From Epinephelus fuscoguttatus (Eukaryota > Chordata > Actinopteri > Perciformes > Serranidae), in assembly GCF_011397635.1 (NCBI RefSeq), contig NC_064756.1:3056922-3120921 (forward strand): DNA of 64,000 nt, written 5' to 3'. Made by a program: the position numbers and the translations under genes. Numbering within the stretch: position 1 is the stretch's first letter; every line of letters begins with the position of its first letter. Shown here in pieces: positions 41,301 through 52,121 of this stretch. The notes under the pieces are model-generated. The model had not been told where the DNA came from. It did not search any database and was given only the letters and a program-made list of their open reading frames with translations.

Positions 41301-44300
41301 TGTGGTCATTCTCTGGAAACCTGAACTGCGCTACGAACTGAAAATTATTTTATGTTCAGCATAGAAGTAATAAACAAACTAAGTATTTAACATATAACTT
41401 TGTCTTCTTCCTCAGGAGGGGTTGAACTGCACATTGTACACGCCCACCACAGAAGACTTTAAGGTATGAGCTTCCTCAGACCTTTGTGTCTTTTTCCACG
41501 CTGATGCCTTTATGTCCTTCTTATCTGATCCTGACATCTGGTTTCTTCACAAACACAAGCATCCTCAGCTGGACAAATCATTTCAGAAACACATTAACAG
41601 AAACCCAAACATTGTATAAGTTCTGTTATAACTTAAAGCCAGTGTAAAAAATGTAAACTCATTCATTAATGTAAATGTTTAATTCAGCACATAAACACCT
41701 TTATGTTGTGCAAGATTTCCCAGCATGCCTGTGACCTTTGGCTGCGTTCTTACAGTGTGAGTTACATTTATTACTCTCAGTGGTCCACATTCATTTAGCT
41801 GATGACAGGATTGAGCACAGTGCAACAACCTCTGATCCTCTTTCATCATAACCATATCCACCATAATTGCTATCTCTCCCATAACCATGCTCTAGTTGTC
41901 AATGTATATACATTGTAGTGATAAATCATTTCCAGTATAGCAGAGTCAATGAATATCAGTGTTCATGTAGAAGACAAAGTCCAGACTCTCTGCATGGGTA
42001 GATGTGACGACAGTGAGAAGACTAAAACTTGTAAGGTTCTCTAAGAACACTCATATTCTTATTAAATCCTTCAGAATTTTTGTTCTTCCAAGTCAGACTC
42101 TCACCTGGACAGCTTTTTAGCTTTCAATCATGAGTGTTTTCAGGGACCTGTCACTGTTTTTCCTGCAGCTTTGAAGGCACCAAACTTAGGTCTTTTCAAG
42201 GGACCTGTTGCTGTTTTTCTTGTGGCTTTTTGGCCCTCCATCGTGAGTGTTTTTAAGGACCTGTCACTGTTTTTCCTGCAGCTTTGAAGGCACCAAATGC
42301 AGGTCTTTTTTAGGGACCCATCACTGTTTTTTCTGCGGCTTTTAATGCACCATCCATTCTTTTTTTGATAACCTGTCACTATTTCTAGTGACATTTAGGC
42401 CCACAAATGTAAGTCTTTTTTAGTGACCTGTCACTGTTTTTCCCTTGGCTTTTTTAGCCCTTAATTGTGAGTGTTTTTAGGGACCTGTCACTGATTTTCC
42501 TGCAGCTTTGAAGGCACCAAATGCAGGTCTTTTTTAGGGACCCGTCACTGTTTTTTGTGCGGCTTTGAAGGCACCAAACTTAGGTCTTTTCAAGGGACCT
42601 GTTGCTGTTTTTCTTGTGGCTTTTTGGCCCTCCATCATGAGTGTTTTTAAGGACCTATCACTGTTTTTCTGTTTTTTAAGTCCACAAATGTAGGTCTTTT
42701 TTTAGGGACCTGTCACTGATTTTCTCGTGGTATTTAAGGCACCAAATGTAGGTCTTTTTTTAGGGACCTGTCACTGATTTTCTCGTGGTATTTAAGGCAC
42801 CAAATGTAGGTCTTTTTTTAGTGACCTGTCACTGATTTTCTCGTGGTATTTAAGGCACCAAATGTAGGTCTTTTTTCGGGACCCGTTGCAGTTTTTCTCA
42901 TGGCTTTTTAGCCCCCAGTCATGAGTGTTTTTTAGGGACCTGTAATTGTTTTTCTTGCAGGTTTTAAGGCACCTAATGTAAGTCTTTTCTAGGGATGTGT
43001 TGCTGCCTTTCCTGTGGCTTTTGAGTCCCCAACCATTTGTCTTTTTTAGTGGCCCATTGCTGTTTTTCCTGTGGCTCTGAAGGCCCTAAACATAGATCTT
43101 TCTTCAGGAACCATTGCTGTTTCTTTGCGGCTTTTTAGCCCTCAATTGTGAGTGTTAGGGATGTCACTTCTTTTCCTGTGGCTTTTAAGGCCCCAACCAT
43201 TATTTTTTTAATGACCCATTGCTCTATTTCCAGTTACCTCTCAGTCCCCAAATGTAGGTCTTTTTTAGGGACCCATCGTGTTTTTTTCCCACAGCCTTTT
43301 AGCCCCCAGTCATGAGCGTTTTTCAGGGACCTGTCCCTGTTTTGATGTGGCTTTGAATGCACCAAACAAAGCTCTTTCTTAGGGACCCATGTCTGCTTTT
43401 CTTGCAGCTTTTAGCCCCCCATCATGAGTTTTTTTAGGGACCTATCACTGCTCCTCTTACAGGTTTTAGGGCATCAAATGTAGGTCATTTTTAGAAACCC
43501 ATTGCTTTTTTTCTGTGGCTTTTTAGCCCCCAGTTGTGACTGTTTTTCAGGGACTTGTCAATTTTTTTCTTGCAGCTTGAAAGGCACCAAACATGAGTGA
43601 TTTTTAGCGACACATCACTGATACCCAGCGGGGATGGTGCCTCAAAAACCGGTTGTTTTTTCCCAGAACATTGCTGCTTTTCCAGGCCATAGTGCTCTCA
43701 GTACAGAGTCATTAAAGCCAAGACATGATCATTTCCTAAACATAACCAATTGGTTTTTGTGCCAAAACCTACCCACAGGTTAACCACAGTGTCATTGAAA
43801 CTTAAGGGTTCAATATATCTTCTACATAATAACATGCAAATGTAACCGCGTATCCGTGGTTTGCAGAAACGAACAATGCCAACATTTATTCTGGTGACTG
43901 CGTTGGGGTGTCACCTTTTCATGATATTTAAACATCAGCATAATCAACACCTGTAAAACTGGCATATAAAGCTGCCTGTTCTGATCTGTGTGTTTCATTC
44001 ACAGAAATGTTACCAAAACTATGAAAAAGAAGAATTTTATACTTGAGAGCTTCACGTTCTGCTGTCGGAAATCAGCAGGCTAAAAGATAATGAGTTTAGA
44101 ATAGTAAGTAGTCATATTAGAGAACCCACAACAAATAATTAACCAAATAGTAAAAGAAATCCATGTCTTATGTGAGAGGCAGTTAAAATGATATAAACAT
44201 TAAGTGATATTACATAAGGTATATTACACAGTAGGTGATGTTACACTGTCAGGTGTTATGAGGGAGAATGTTCATAAAGACCCTGAGGCAGTGAGAGGAA

Positions 44301-45864
44301 TTTATCATACTGAACTGTACAAGTGTTTGTGTCAACGTATGCAATAATATGGAGAGCTGAATGTTAGTTTTGTATTTTCAGTTTTTTTTTAGTTTTAGTT
44401 CTGTTCTTCCCTGCATCATATTTAAACTCCAAATTTACTTTCTTTCAGTAGGCATTATCTGAAGTCAAAGTTTCTGTGCCGAAGTCAAAGTTTTTACTGT
44501 GAATGACTTGTACAACAGATTTAGACCACACACCCCATGCCCCAAAGTCTCTTAAGTCACTCTAACTGTACCAATGAATGTGTTCCTTCAAGTGGTTCTT
44601 GCCTGAGGCACTTTCTTTGTGTGTGAGGTTGTGGTTGATGTCTCCATGGTGTCCCTATCTCACCTGTCTTTCTCTCTCTCTCTCCAGCAGAATTGCCCCA
44701 AGTCCATCTTGAAATGTCTTGCTGACGAAGTTAAAGTCCTCACTGAGGAGCTGGAGGCTTTTAATGTCCCTGGAATGCACGAGTTCCCATTGATCAAGAA
44801 TCTTAGGCGGCTAGCAGTGCGGATAAAAAAGGTGAGGCTGGAGGCAGAGAAACACAGTTTTGACATAGTTATATTTGTAAAAAACAACAACAAAAAAAAA
44901 AGCCTCAGAAATTTGTGATTTCTTTAAACAGATTAACAGATTATCACTGTAGTTTTTATCAAACAAACACCACAAAAAATGTTGTTTCTGCAAACCACAG
45001 ATTTGTTACACATGCATGTTATTATGTAGCAGATGTATTAAAACTTTCTGTTTCAACAACTCTATGGTTAGAAAAAGATTGTGTTTTGGCTTAAAACACC
45101 CAATTTTGGCAGCGCAATTTCATCTGAAAAAGCAGTAATGTGTCAGTGAAAAATAATAACCACACTATATGAATGAATAATCATACTATTCTGGCATGAA
45201 AAGCAGCAATGTCTCCACAAAACACCCACATTTGGTGACTAAAAAGCCGCTGGAAAAACAGAGATTGGTCACTAAATCACACCTGGTGCTGGTGTTTGTT
45301 GGTCCAGAGTAGTTGCTGCAGCTTTGCATGTATCTTACCCAGATGACACGCCATCCACCGTCCCCTCCACTTACAGGTGACAAATTCATCTCATATATTA
45401 CGTCACTTTAGAAACGCTGAGATGATACGTGTGAAACATGCCAGTGTAGCATATTTGTGGTTTGCAGAAACGTACAACACCACCATTTTCCTCTGGTGAC
45501 TGAGTGACCGAATAAGAAAGTTTGCATTCAGCTTTTTGTCGCTCAGAAACTCTCACTATCACCGTCACAATCACAGAAACAAGATCACACTTTTGGGAAA
45601 TCCTGGGAAACAAACACAGGTAGATGAGCCAAGATAAGAGAAACCGAGCCCACCATAAGAAAGTAATTTACAGAATTGTTCCAGAGACTGACTGGTGGAA
45701 TGTCTTGAATCACAGTTGGTTGTGGAACAGAAGTAAAGAGCCAGACGAGACATTTTCTTTAGAGCCAGATGTTGGTAATATTTTCCTCTCATGTCATGAT
45801 CTAACTGTTGGCTAGAAAAGAATTTAGGGAGGATTTAGTTTCTGTGCTCTGCATACTCTGGAGC

Positions 45865-45900
<36 letters not shown>

Positions 45901-48355
45901 TGTCAGCTCAGTCGCCAGAAGAAATGTTGTACATTGCTGCAAATCATGAATATGCGTGTTTTTCACTGTTCTCTGTATTTTTTTTTTTTAGCATTTCAGC
46001 TGTCTTTTAGCCAGATTGAAGGCTTTGGGTCCGTCACTCTGCTTCATTTAGCGTGGAAACTGTTAAATAACAGGATCCGGCATTAACTCCATTAACTGTT
46101 AACAGCAGCTCAACAATCAGTCCTTCATCTTGGAAAAACAGTGGTTTCAAAACTGCGCTATTATCTGTAGCCACCAGGTCAGTTTACTTTGCAGAGGAGG
46201 AGACCTCGACTGATAAATTGCCCATAAAATCACATTAACAACACACCGAAGGCATCCTTAAATTTCACTATTTGACCTCCGTGGTCCTCTCCACTCCTCT
46301 CACCCACACTTGAGCACCTGTCCAGGCCGCGGAGGTCAGGCCGGGCGGGACCATAAGTGAGTGGATCCCAAGTCTCAAGCCCTGCCTGGGACCACGGGTG
46401 GCAGCTCCGGGCACTTCCACTTTAACCCAAAACGAGTGTTTACGATAACCAGATGAGCAGATAACGTCAACTAGGGAAAATAAAATGAAAACACCACAGT
46501 TGTAGCCTGTTAGCTAACATGAGGTAAATCGCTAAACTAGCTAACAGCTAAAGAAAGATAACATTAGCTGGTGGGGACATGTGCTATATACACCCAGTTG
46601 TGCCTCGCCACTCACCAGGAATCTCTTTTAACGGTCACAGAATAGACAACAAAGCTATTTTCTGCCAATTTATTCCAGTTAGCTTACTTGAAACCAACTG
46701 CGATGAGATGCTGTGTCCTGCAAGCTCAGTTCCAAACAAACACTGTGGAGATGAAATTCCGCCTCTGTGGCGACTTCCGTATGTGGGCAGACATTCTACG
46801 GCACAGGGCCGACCCAAAGCCGACGTAACAGAGACGTTTGACGAGCTGGGACAAAAGAGTATTAAATTTAATGATATCCGCCCATGCGACCCACGCTTGT
46901 CAGACGTTATAAATTCAGGGCCGATGTGTCGTCCTTAGGCCGACGTCGGCCAGATGTATGTGTGCTATATGGGTTGGACACCCTGTCAAGTTTTCTTCTT
47001 TCAAGACACACTTTTGTTTACCACGTCGATACAAGACCACAAATTGAGTTGTTGTTGGGGTTTTTTTTCAAGGTTTAGGCAAAAAACCCCAAATTGGTTA
47101 GCTTTAGGAAAAAATACAGGGTTTGGTTTTAGAATATTACGGGACGTGAACACTACTCTCTCAGGTGAAAATTGGTGTTTGTTGGACCCATCCAATGCCA
47201 ACATTTTTTAAGGTGACTGGTTTGTAAGTATAGTGGTGGCAGCACAGTTGTCTTGGTGTTCTTCACCAAGGTGCCACACATGCTGAAAAAGAGCACCAAG
47301 ACCACTGTCCCTTGCCTACAGTCAAGTATAGTGGTGGCAGCATCATGGTTTGGGGCTGCATGAGTGCTGCCGGCTCTGGGGAGCTCGGTTCATTTAGGGA
47401 AACATGAATTCCAAGCAGAGCATGATCGCCCCTCTTCAGAAACTGAGCCGCAATGCAGTTTTCCAACATGATAATGACCCAAAACACACCTGGTAGATGA
47501 CACCTGCCTTGCTGAGGAAGCTGAAGGCGAAGGTGATGGACTGGCCAAGTATGCATCCAGCCCTAAACTCACCTGTGCACCTGTGGGCCATCCTCAAGCT
47601 GAAGGTGGGGTAGCGCAAGGTGTCTTCACATCCATCTGCTCCATGACGTCATCATGGAGGAGTGGGAGAGGATTCCTGAAGCAACCTGTGAGCTCTGGTG
47701 AATTCCATGCCCAAAGGGTTAAGGCAGTGCTAGATAATAATGGTTGGCACACAAAATATTGACACTTTAGGCACAATTTGGACATGTTCACTGTGGGGTG
47801 TACTCACTTATGTTGCCAGCTGTTTAGATGTTGATGGCTGTGTTTTGAGTAATTTTCAGAGGAAGGTAAATCTATACTACTACACAAGCTGTACACTGAC
47901 TACTTTAAGTTATATCAAAGTGTCATTTCTATAGTGTTGTCCCATGAAAAGATATAATGAAATATTTGCAAAAATGGGAGGGGTGTACTCACTTATGTGA
48001 GATACTGTATGTGAAGGCAGGTTATTAATGTATAAACTGAAAAGAAGAGGACCTAGAATAGTGCTCTGGGGCGCTCCAGCATAGCAACCACAAGTGGGTG
48101 ACACTGTGTTCTTGAGGTCTGAGGTTATCAAAGTTTTGTTTAAGGTCAAGTTGGGTGCAGTTTAACAACTCTGCTTCAACTTGAGGTTGTTTTGTGTGTC
48201 TTTATTTGGTTAATAATGTATCTGTTTCTCTCCCCCCTCCACAGACGGAGTCAAACTGTCCGCGTTGTGAGCTCCTCATAGAGAAAGAAGCTAAACTGTT
48301 CCTTAAGGATCTTCACACGATTCTTGAGATGATGAACTTTAGTAACTGCAACTGA
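35170..48355 (+). CDS. il15l: Interleukin-15-like cytokine (4 coding exons, 148 aa)
   Basis: Exons 35170-35313, 41416-41463, 44688-44831 and 48245-48355, all phase 0 with GT-AG introns. A secreted short-chain four-helix cytokine of the IL-2/IL-15/IL-15L family, acting through IL-15R alpha and common-chain receptors on lymphocytes (family knowledge). Residues 1-24 form a hydrophobic signal peptide (VYLCFVCLLGLTLQ); helix A is about 31-47. C67-x6-C74 and C117-x2-C120 reproduce the spacing of the two IL-15 disulphides (C35/C42 and C85/C88). The last helix CELLIEKEAKLFLKDLHTIL and EMMN resembles IL-15 CEELEEKNIKEFLQSFVHIV. Extra cysteines are C30, C53 and C147. Possible N-glycosylation at N52 (NCT) and N143 (NFS). 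The residue aligned by eye with IL-15 Gln108 is Glu140. IL-15 itself is the alternative; IL-15L is preferred from the sequence style and the plekhg2 neighbour, the latter from memory. Confidence 0.8.
35390..36165 (+). repeat. Dispersed repeat family B, with nested LINE piece
   Basis: Shares GTTTGCAGAAAC, GACACGCCATCCACC, CTCATATATTATGTCACTTT and ACATTTGGTGACTAAAAAGC with 44935-45500 and, inverted, with 49850-50345 and 51345-51600. The interval 35505-35714 is absent from the other copies. Confidence 0.65.
35505..35714 (-). pseudogene. LINE reverse transcriptase fragment
   Basis: On the - strand, FCGIPQGSILVPFSFTLF then LLLDHILQ, the GIPQGS...LGPLLF...LGHI block of L2-like reverse transcriptases. 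Too short and altered to function. Nested in family B. Confidence 0.7.
36545..36845 (-). mobile_element. LINE 3'-end fragment
   Basis: On the - strand, RWFGHLVRMPSGRLPWEVF, GRRPRGRPRTRWRDYI, LAWERLGVP and VWASLLRLLPP, the common C-terminal end of a teleost LINE (RTE-like). Same family as 59110-59255 and 63430-63745. In il15l intron 1. Confidence 0.75.
37148..37275. repeat. Common fish dispersed repeat, fragment
   Basis: Contains ATTAATGTGCCAGATTTCGCC and CTCATTTTCATCTGCAGTCC, blocks recognised from many teleost introns. Family name not assigned. The flanking 36850-38950 shows nothing else. Confidence 0.35.
38959..39721. mobile_element. Palindromic TTAA-flanked element
   Basis: Left arm 38959-39300 and right arm about 39381-39721 are inverted copies. 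Ends read TTAAAGGGATAGCGCACCC and, reversed, TTAAAGGGATAGTGCACCC. This matches the very common fish TTAAAGGGATAG repeat. The two frames 39048-39329 (-) and 39225-39632 (+) encode the same peptide because of the palindrome. Confidence 0.8.
39722..41415. other. il15l intron 1, 3' part
   Basis: No gene recognised. A fragment at 41090-41180 (GACATTTCATTGAAATCCAT, ATAGTTGTTAAGATATTT) is a widespread fish intronic repeat. Confidence 0.4.
41416..41463 (+). CDS. il15l: il15l coding exon 2 (LYTPTTEDFK)
   Basis: Acceptor TTCCTCAG ends at 41415 and donor GTATGA starts at 41464. Sixteen codons EGLNCTLYTPTTEDFK; LYTPT is a recurrent fish IL-15/IL-15L/IL-2 motif in the A-B loop. Confidence 0.85.
42124..43640. 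repeat. Minisatellite, ~58-bp unit, in il15l intron 2
   Basis: More than twenty degenerate units of about 55-65 bp containing TTTTTAGGGACCTGTCACTG, TTTTTCCTGCAGCTTT and GGCACCAAATGTAGGTC. Units at 42700-42870 are almost identical at exactly 58 bp; outer units diverge. Its reverse complement resembles a segment of family B (35850-35910, 45205-45270). Short - strand frames follow the repeat and are not genes. Confidence 0.85.
44688..44831 (+). CDS. il15l: il15l coding exon 3: helices B and C
   Basis: Polypyrimidine tract and CCAG end at 44687; donor GTGAGG starts at 44832. Forty-eight codons start QNCPKSILKCLADEVKVL (C-x6-C) and end RRLAVRIKK. An acceptor shift to the next CAG (44690) would drop one Gln. 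Confidence 0.85.
44935..45500 (+). repeat. Dispersed repeat family B, copy in il15l intron 3
   Basis: Co-linear with 35390-36165 minus its nested LINE piece: AACAAACACCA..., GATGTATTAAAACTTTC, CACATTTGGTGACTAAAAAG, GACACGCCATCCACCGTCCC and TATTACGTCACTTTAG. Confidence 0.65.
45865..45902. repeat. (TG)n microsatellite
   Basis: TG run with one TA interruption. The following 45903-46960 lacks a recognised gene; an open frame 46579-46938 has GC-rich repeat-like sequence without a known domain. Confidence 0.85.
46965..47215 (-). repeat. Family A fragment
   Basis: Shares GACACC(A)TGTCAAGTT(T)TC, ACAGGGTTTGG, ATTACGGGACGTGAACACT and GTTGGACCCATCC with 48662-49185. Confidence 0.55.
47324..48008 (+). 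mobile_element. Tc1/mariner transposon, 3' half, decayed
   Basis: Contains the transposase-derived AGTATAGTGGTGGCAGCATC and ATGGTTTGGGGCTGCATG, later CATGATAATGACCCAAAACA (the N-D-N-P-K catalytic block), and ends with the typical GGGGTGTACTCACTTATGTG terminal repeat. Stops and frameshifts throughout; no terminal repeat found on the 5' side. Confidence 0.85.
48009..48149 (-). pseudogene. LINE reverse transcriptase fragment next to il15l exon 4
   Basis: On the - strand, [20 protein letters not shown] followed by NNLPSHTVS, the [21 protein letters not shown] block of Rex/CR1-like reverse transcriptases. It lies about 95 bp before the exon-4 acceptor. Confidence 0.7.
48245..48355 (+). CDS. il15l: il15l coding exon 4: helix D and stop
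   Basis: Acceptor CCTCCACAG ends at 48244. Codons TESNCPRCELLIEKEAKLFL continue as KDLHTILEMMNFSNCN and stop TGA at 48353-48355. Confidence 0.88.
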   Translation, partial: TESNCPRCELLIEKEAKLFLKDLHTILEMMNFSNCN

Positions 48356-48432
48356 TGGACTCCTAAGGACTTTAAAAAGACACTTAATGACCTGTGTTTC
48401 TCTTCATGGACTTTTCATATTTCCTGCGCACA

Positions 48433-48438
48433 AATAAA
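48433..48438 (+). terminator. il15l: il15l polyadenylation signal
   Basis: AATAAA 78 bp after the stop codon, giving a very short 3' UTR. No AU-rich instability cluster is seen before it. Confidence 0.6.
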
Positions 48439-48661
48439 TGCATGATGTCTGAGCATCTCAGTGGTATTTAATTAACACCTTGAAGGAACAAAGCATCTGC
48501 ATGTTGGTGGAGGTTTGTGATTAGCACTTTACAAGATTCTTAAGTGTGGAAGTGGAAGTGTGGAAAAGGGGGTGCATTTTCTTCACACTTTGTATGTCAG
48601 GTGGGTGAAGAGAGGAAATGCAGAGTGGAAAACATCTGAAAACACCCGCTGGATCACAAGT

Positions 48662-49185
48662 GACCAACTCATTCTCACTCCAACCTCGTGACATAGCCTA
48701 TTGATGTTTTGGTCATGGACTTTCCATGTCCCCATACGATGTGCAAAGTACCCTGGGTGAGTTGGTTGTTGATGTTCTGGGACACCATGTCAAGTTCTCT
48801 TCTTTCAACATGCACTTCCGTGTTCATAGAAAATTTCACATTTACATACAGTCTCTTAAAGAATAAACACACTATGTCGGTACAAAACCAGGAATTTACT
48901 TTTTTCCCTTCAGCAACAAAAGCATGTGGTTAGTTTAGGAAAAAAGAACAGGGTTGGACTTTAGAACCTTACGGGACGTGAACACTGCTCTCAGGTGAAA
49001 GTCAGTTTGTTGGACCCATCCACGAACCCTCTTGCCCGCCCCAGTCGAACTTTTGCCACCTTAACTTTCATCCTTGTCCCAGCATGTTTCCCCTTGACTC
49101 CACTTTTTTCGCTGGTTTCTGACACCACAAGTCACTGCCTAAGCGCCAGATTTTGATGACTTTGGAATGAGACCATGTTCAAGGG
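48662..49185 (-). mobile_element. Family A, near full-length copy with inverted ends
   Basis: Ends ATTCTCACTCCAA (48670) and TTGGAATGAGACC (49163) are imperfect inverted repeats, suggesting a ~0.5-kb non-autonomous DNA transposon. No ORF of note. It lies just downstream of il15l. Confidence 0.55.
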
Positions 49186-49849
49186 ACAGAAGTATATCCT
49201 TCAGTCAACATGCCATCAAACAAACCCTTTGTATTTCCTTTATGAAACAAATAAGACATGCTAGCTGAGTTTTAAAATGATGTACTGTAGTTTTGGTGAA
49301 CTCAAGTTGTCCATGACCACAAATTGGGTTGGGTCCAAGTTTAGGTTTTTATTGTTTTTTTGTTTTTTTTAGATCTGCTCCCAGGTTGATAAATCTCCCG
49401 ATTCCCTTATCTGCAATTCAAACAAGTCAGTCTCTTATGAAAATATTTATCTGTTTTTATTAGAGAACAATAACGTACAAAATACTCAGATAGCAGCGCT
49501 TAATTTTCACTTAGAGGATTCTATCAAGATAAATCTATTGGCTGCAGATAATTCATTTCTTGATCTACTTGCCAAATAGCCAAAATGACATTGCCTGCTG
49601 TCTGATCCATGTGCTCTCTGCAGGCCAGTGTCTGTATTCAGCTAAAGATCATCAATCAATAATTGCAGCTCTTTAGCTTCATAGTTCCTGGATCAGTATT
49701 TGTATCAGTTGCCTGGTGAACAGTCGGACTGGAAGCTCCAACTGCTGTTTCAAAATTTCAGCTACATATTTCATATCCTCTGCAGCTTAACCGAAATTAT
49801 TTGAGAAGAAATTTGAGATTATTCTGATCTGAGTTGTTTTCGGAAAAGT
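49186..49849. other. Intergenic, no gene seen
   Basis: AT-rich sequence with no recognised repeat or exon. Confidence 0.4.
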
Positions 49850-50345
49850 TGTCAAACCACAACTTAAAACACAAATCACTTCATGAACACAACAAAACAA
49901 AATGTACCGAATGTCAGATTTTCTCCATGTTTGGTCTTCAGATCCTGACCCAATGGAGCTCATACTGTGCATCCAATCTCCAGCACATTACAGTTGCACA
50001 TTTCACACGAATCATTTCACTGTTTCTAAAGTGACGAAGTATATGAGCCGACTTTGTCATCAGGAGGTGGAGGGCGTGTCACCCAGGCGAGACACCTGCC
50101 AAGCTGCAGACCACTGTCTTTAGCGCGTCATTGCTGTGTTTCCAGTGGCTTTTTGGGCACCAAACACAGGGGAGGTAGTGCTATGAAAAGCAGTTGTGTT
50201 TTACAGAGACATTGCAGAGACGTTGCATTTCATGCCACCAAAACTTTGTTTAAAGCCAACAAATTATGTTTTTCTGACCATAACAAACTGTTTTTTGTGC
50301 CTGAACTGTTAACAGTTTGCAGAGATGTACAGTGCTGACATTTTT
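49850..50345 (-). repeat. Family B copy, inverted
   Basis: Reverse-complement matches to 35390-36165, including AGTGACGAAGTATATGAGC, GGAGGTGGAGGGCGTG and the minisatellite-like CAGTGGCTTTTTGGGCACCA. Confidence 0.6.
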
Positions 50346-50394
50346 TCTGGCAACTGGGTTGTGCAGGTTCATCTAATATGTCAGTCTTTTCTAA

Positions 50395-50945
50395 AAATTC
50401 AACCTGGTCCCAAAACAAATTTGTCAAAATCTGGTGCTTGGTCAGTGATTTCCGGTGTCAGACACCAATTAAAAAAGCTGTCCTAGCACATCAACATGAT
50501 AGCATGGTCAGTCACCAGCTGTGTCAGGGGGAAATGCAGCAGGACAACAATGAAAGTTAAGGCGGCAGAGTCCAAGTAGGGCGAGTGGGAGGGGTGGTGG
50601 ATGGGTTCAACAACCATCAAACTTAGTCCTAAACCCAACCACGTGCATGTGTCGGCTAAACGTAACCATGTCCATTTGGTTTTGAAGGAAAACACATGTC
50701 AGTTCATTGGACCGATGCAGTGCTTTTATTTTGAAAGAGACTGTATGCAGTCTCTTTCAAAGTTTTCCTGTGAAAACAGAAGTGTATTTTGAAAACAGAC
50801 AATGCATGTAACAGGCTGAAGTTGACACGGCGTCCCAGAACGTCAGCAACCAACACACCCAGGGTACCTTGGACGTCATATGTGGACGTGGAAAGTCCAT
50901 GACCAAACGTGGACATGTGACGAGGTCACAGTGAGGATGAGTTGA
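50395..50945 (+). mobile_element. Family A copy
   Basis: Contains GTCAGACACCAATTAAAAAA, GTCAGGGGGAAATGCAGCAG, CTAAACCCAACCACGTG, GAAAGAGACTGTATGCA and GGACGTGGAAAGTCCATGAC in order. Inverted relative to 48662-49185. Confidence 0.6.
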
Positions 50946-51344
50946 ATAATTACACAAAGATGAATATCAGTGGTGACATCTGCTGGAACAGAAGTGACAG
51001 AGAATTTCCAGCATAGCTGTAATAAACGGGATATTATTGGGCCTGTTTATATTGAATACAGAAGAGCATCTGCTTTATGTAACTTCATACTTCATCTCTT
51101 AGTTAATCAAGTGCAGCTTCAGCACTTTGAACACTGAACTCATAATCCTCCAGCTGCTGGGACTAAACAGCCACATGAGTTGTTTTCATGATAAGAAATA
51201 GCATGTTTCCAATTTGTTGCCTGAGTTTATCTTACGTGCATTCTGAAGAAACATAAGAATCAGCTGTCCTTTCTGGTGAGAACTCATCTTCAGCATACAT
51301 CAGAAACGCTTGTTTAATTCCATGTCTCTGCTGCCCAGTCTCTA

Positions 51345-51600
51345 AATGATGGTAATGTACGTTTCTGCAAACCATGGATGCATTATATTTGCACGTTTCA
51401 TACGCATCATATCAACGTTTCTAAAGTGATATAATATATGAGCTGACTTGGTCACAGAGAGGTGGAGGGGATGGTTGATGGTGTGACACCTCGGTGAGAC
51501 TTCTGCAGACCACCGTTTGAGACCAACAAACAAAACCAGTTGTGATTTAGCGAGGTGTTGCTGTTTTTCCAGACGCTTTTTACCCCCCAACCATTGATGT
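51345..51600 (-). repeat. Family B copy, inverted, partial
   Basis: Shares TTTCTGCAAACCATGGATG, ACGTTTCTAAAGTGATATAA and TGGAGGGGATGGTTGATGG with other family B copies. Confidence 0.6.
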
Positions 51601-52121
51601 CATGATCTCATAAACCTGTGGCAATAATAGTTATTATGAAATGATGCAGATCACAAACAAACATTTCTAAATCAGAAACTGATGCAGCTCGTTACCAAGT
51701 GCCGATGTTTGTGTGGTTAAGGTCTTTGCCAGTGTAGCTTAATGAGGATGCAGACTGTCAATAACGTCACTTGCATGATTAAGGGATCTTTTATACTCGT
51801 CTTGACAGAGCATTTAAAACATTTAACAGCACAAGTGGGAATCCAACCACTGGACGACACATGTTCAAGATCTGCTTCCCTGCAGAGCTGCAAAAAGAAA
51901 ACATCAACACTTTTACATAACAGAAAGGTTATTTCTAAATGGGAGACAATATGATTTAAAGTTAAACAATGTCTGGTGATAAATCCATAAATCCATATTG
52001 TCAACATTCTGACTTCCTGTTTGTGTCTCTCAGCTCTGAGCCTGTTGGACCGTACTGAGGACATAGATCTTCACAATTATATTGTTTAACTTAAAAAAAA
52101 TAAGGCTCAGTAAATTCCTGG

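Noticed and set aside
46579..46938. 119-codon + strand frame
   Set aside because: No recognisable domain, splice signals or codon pattern of a gene; likely part of an unclassified repeat with GGCCGACGTCGGCC-like blocks.
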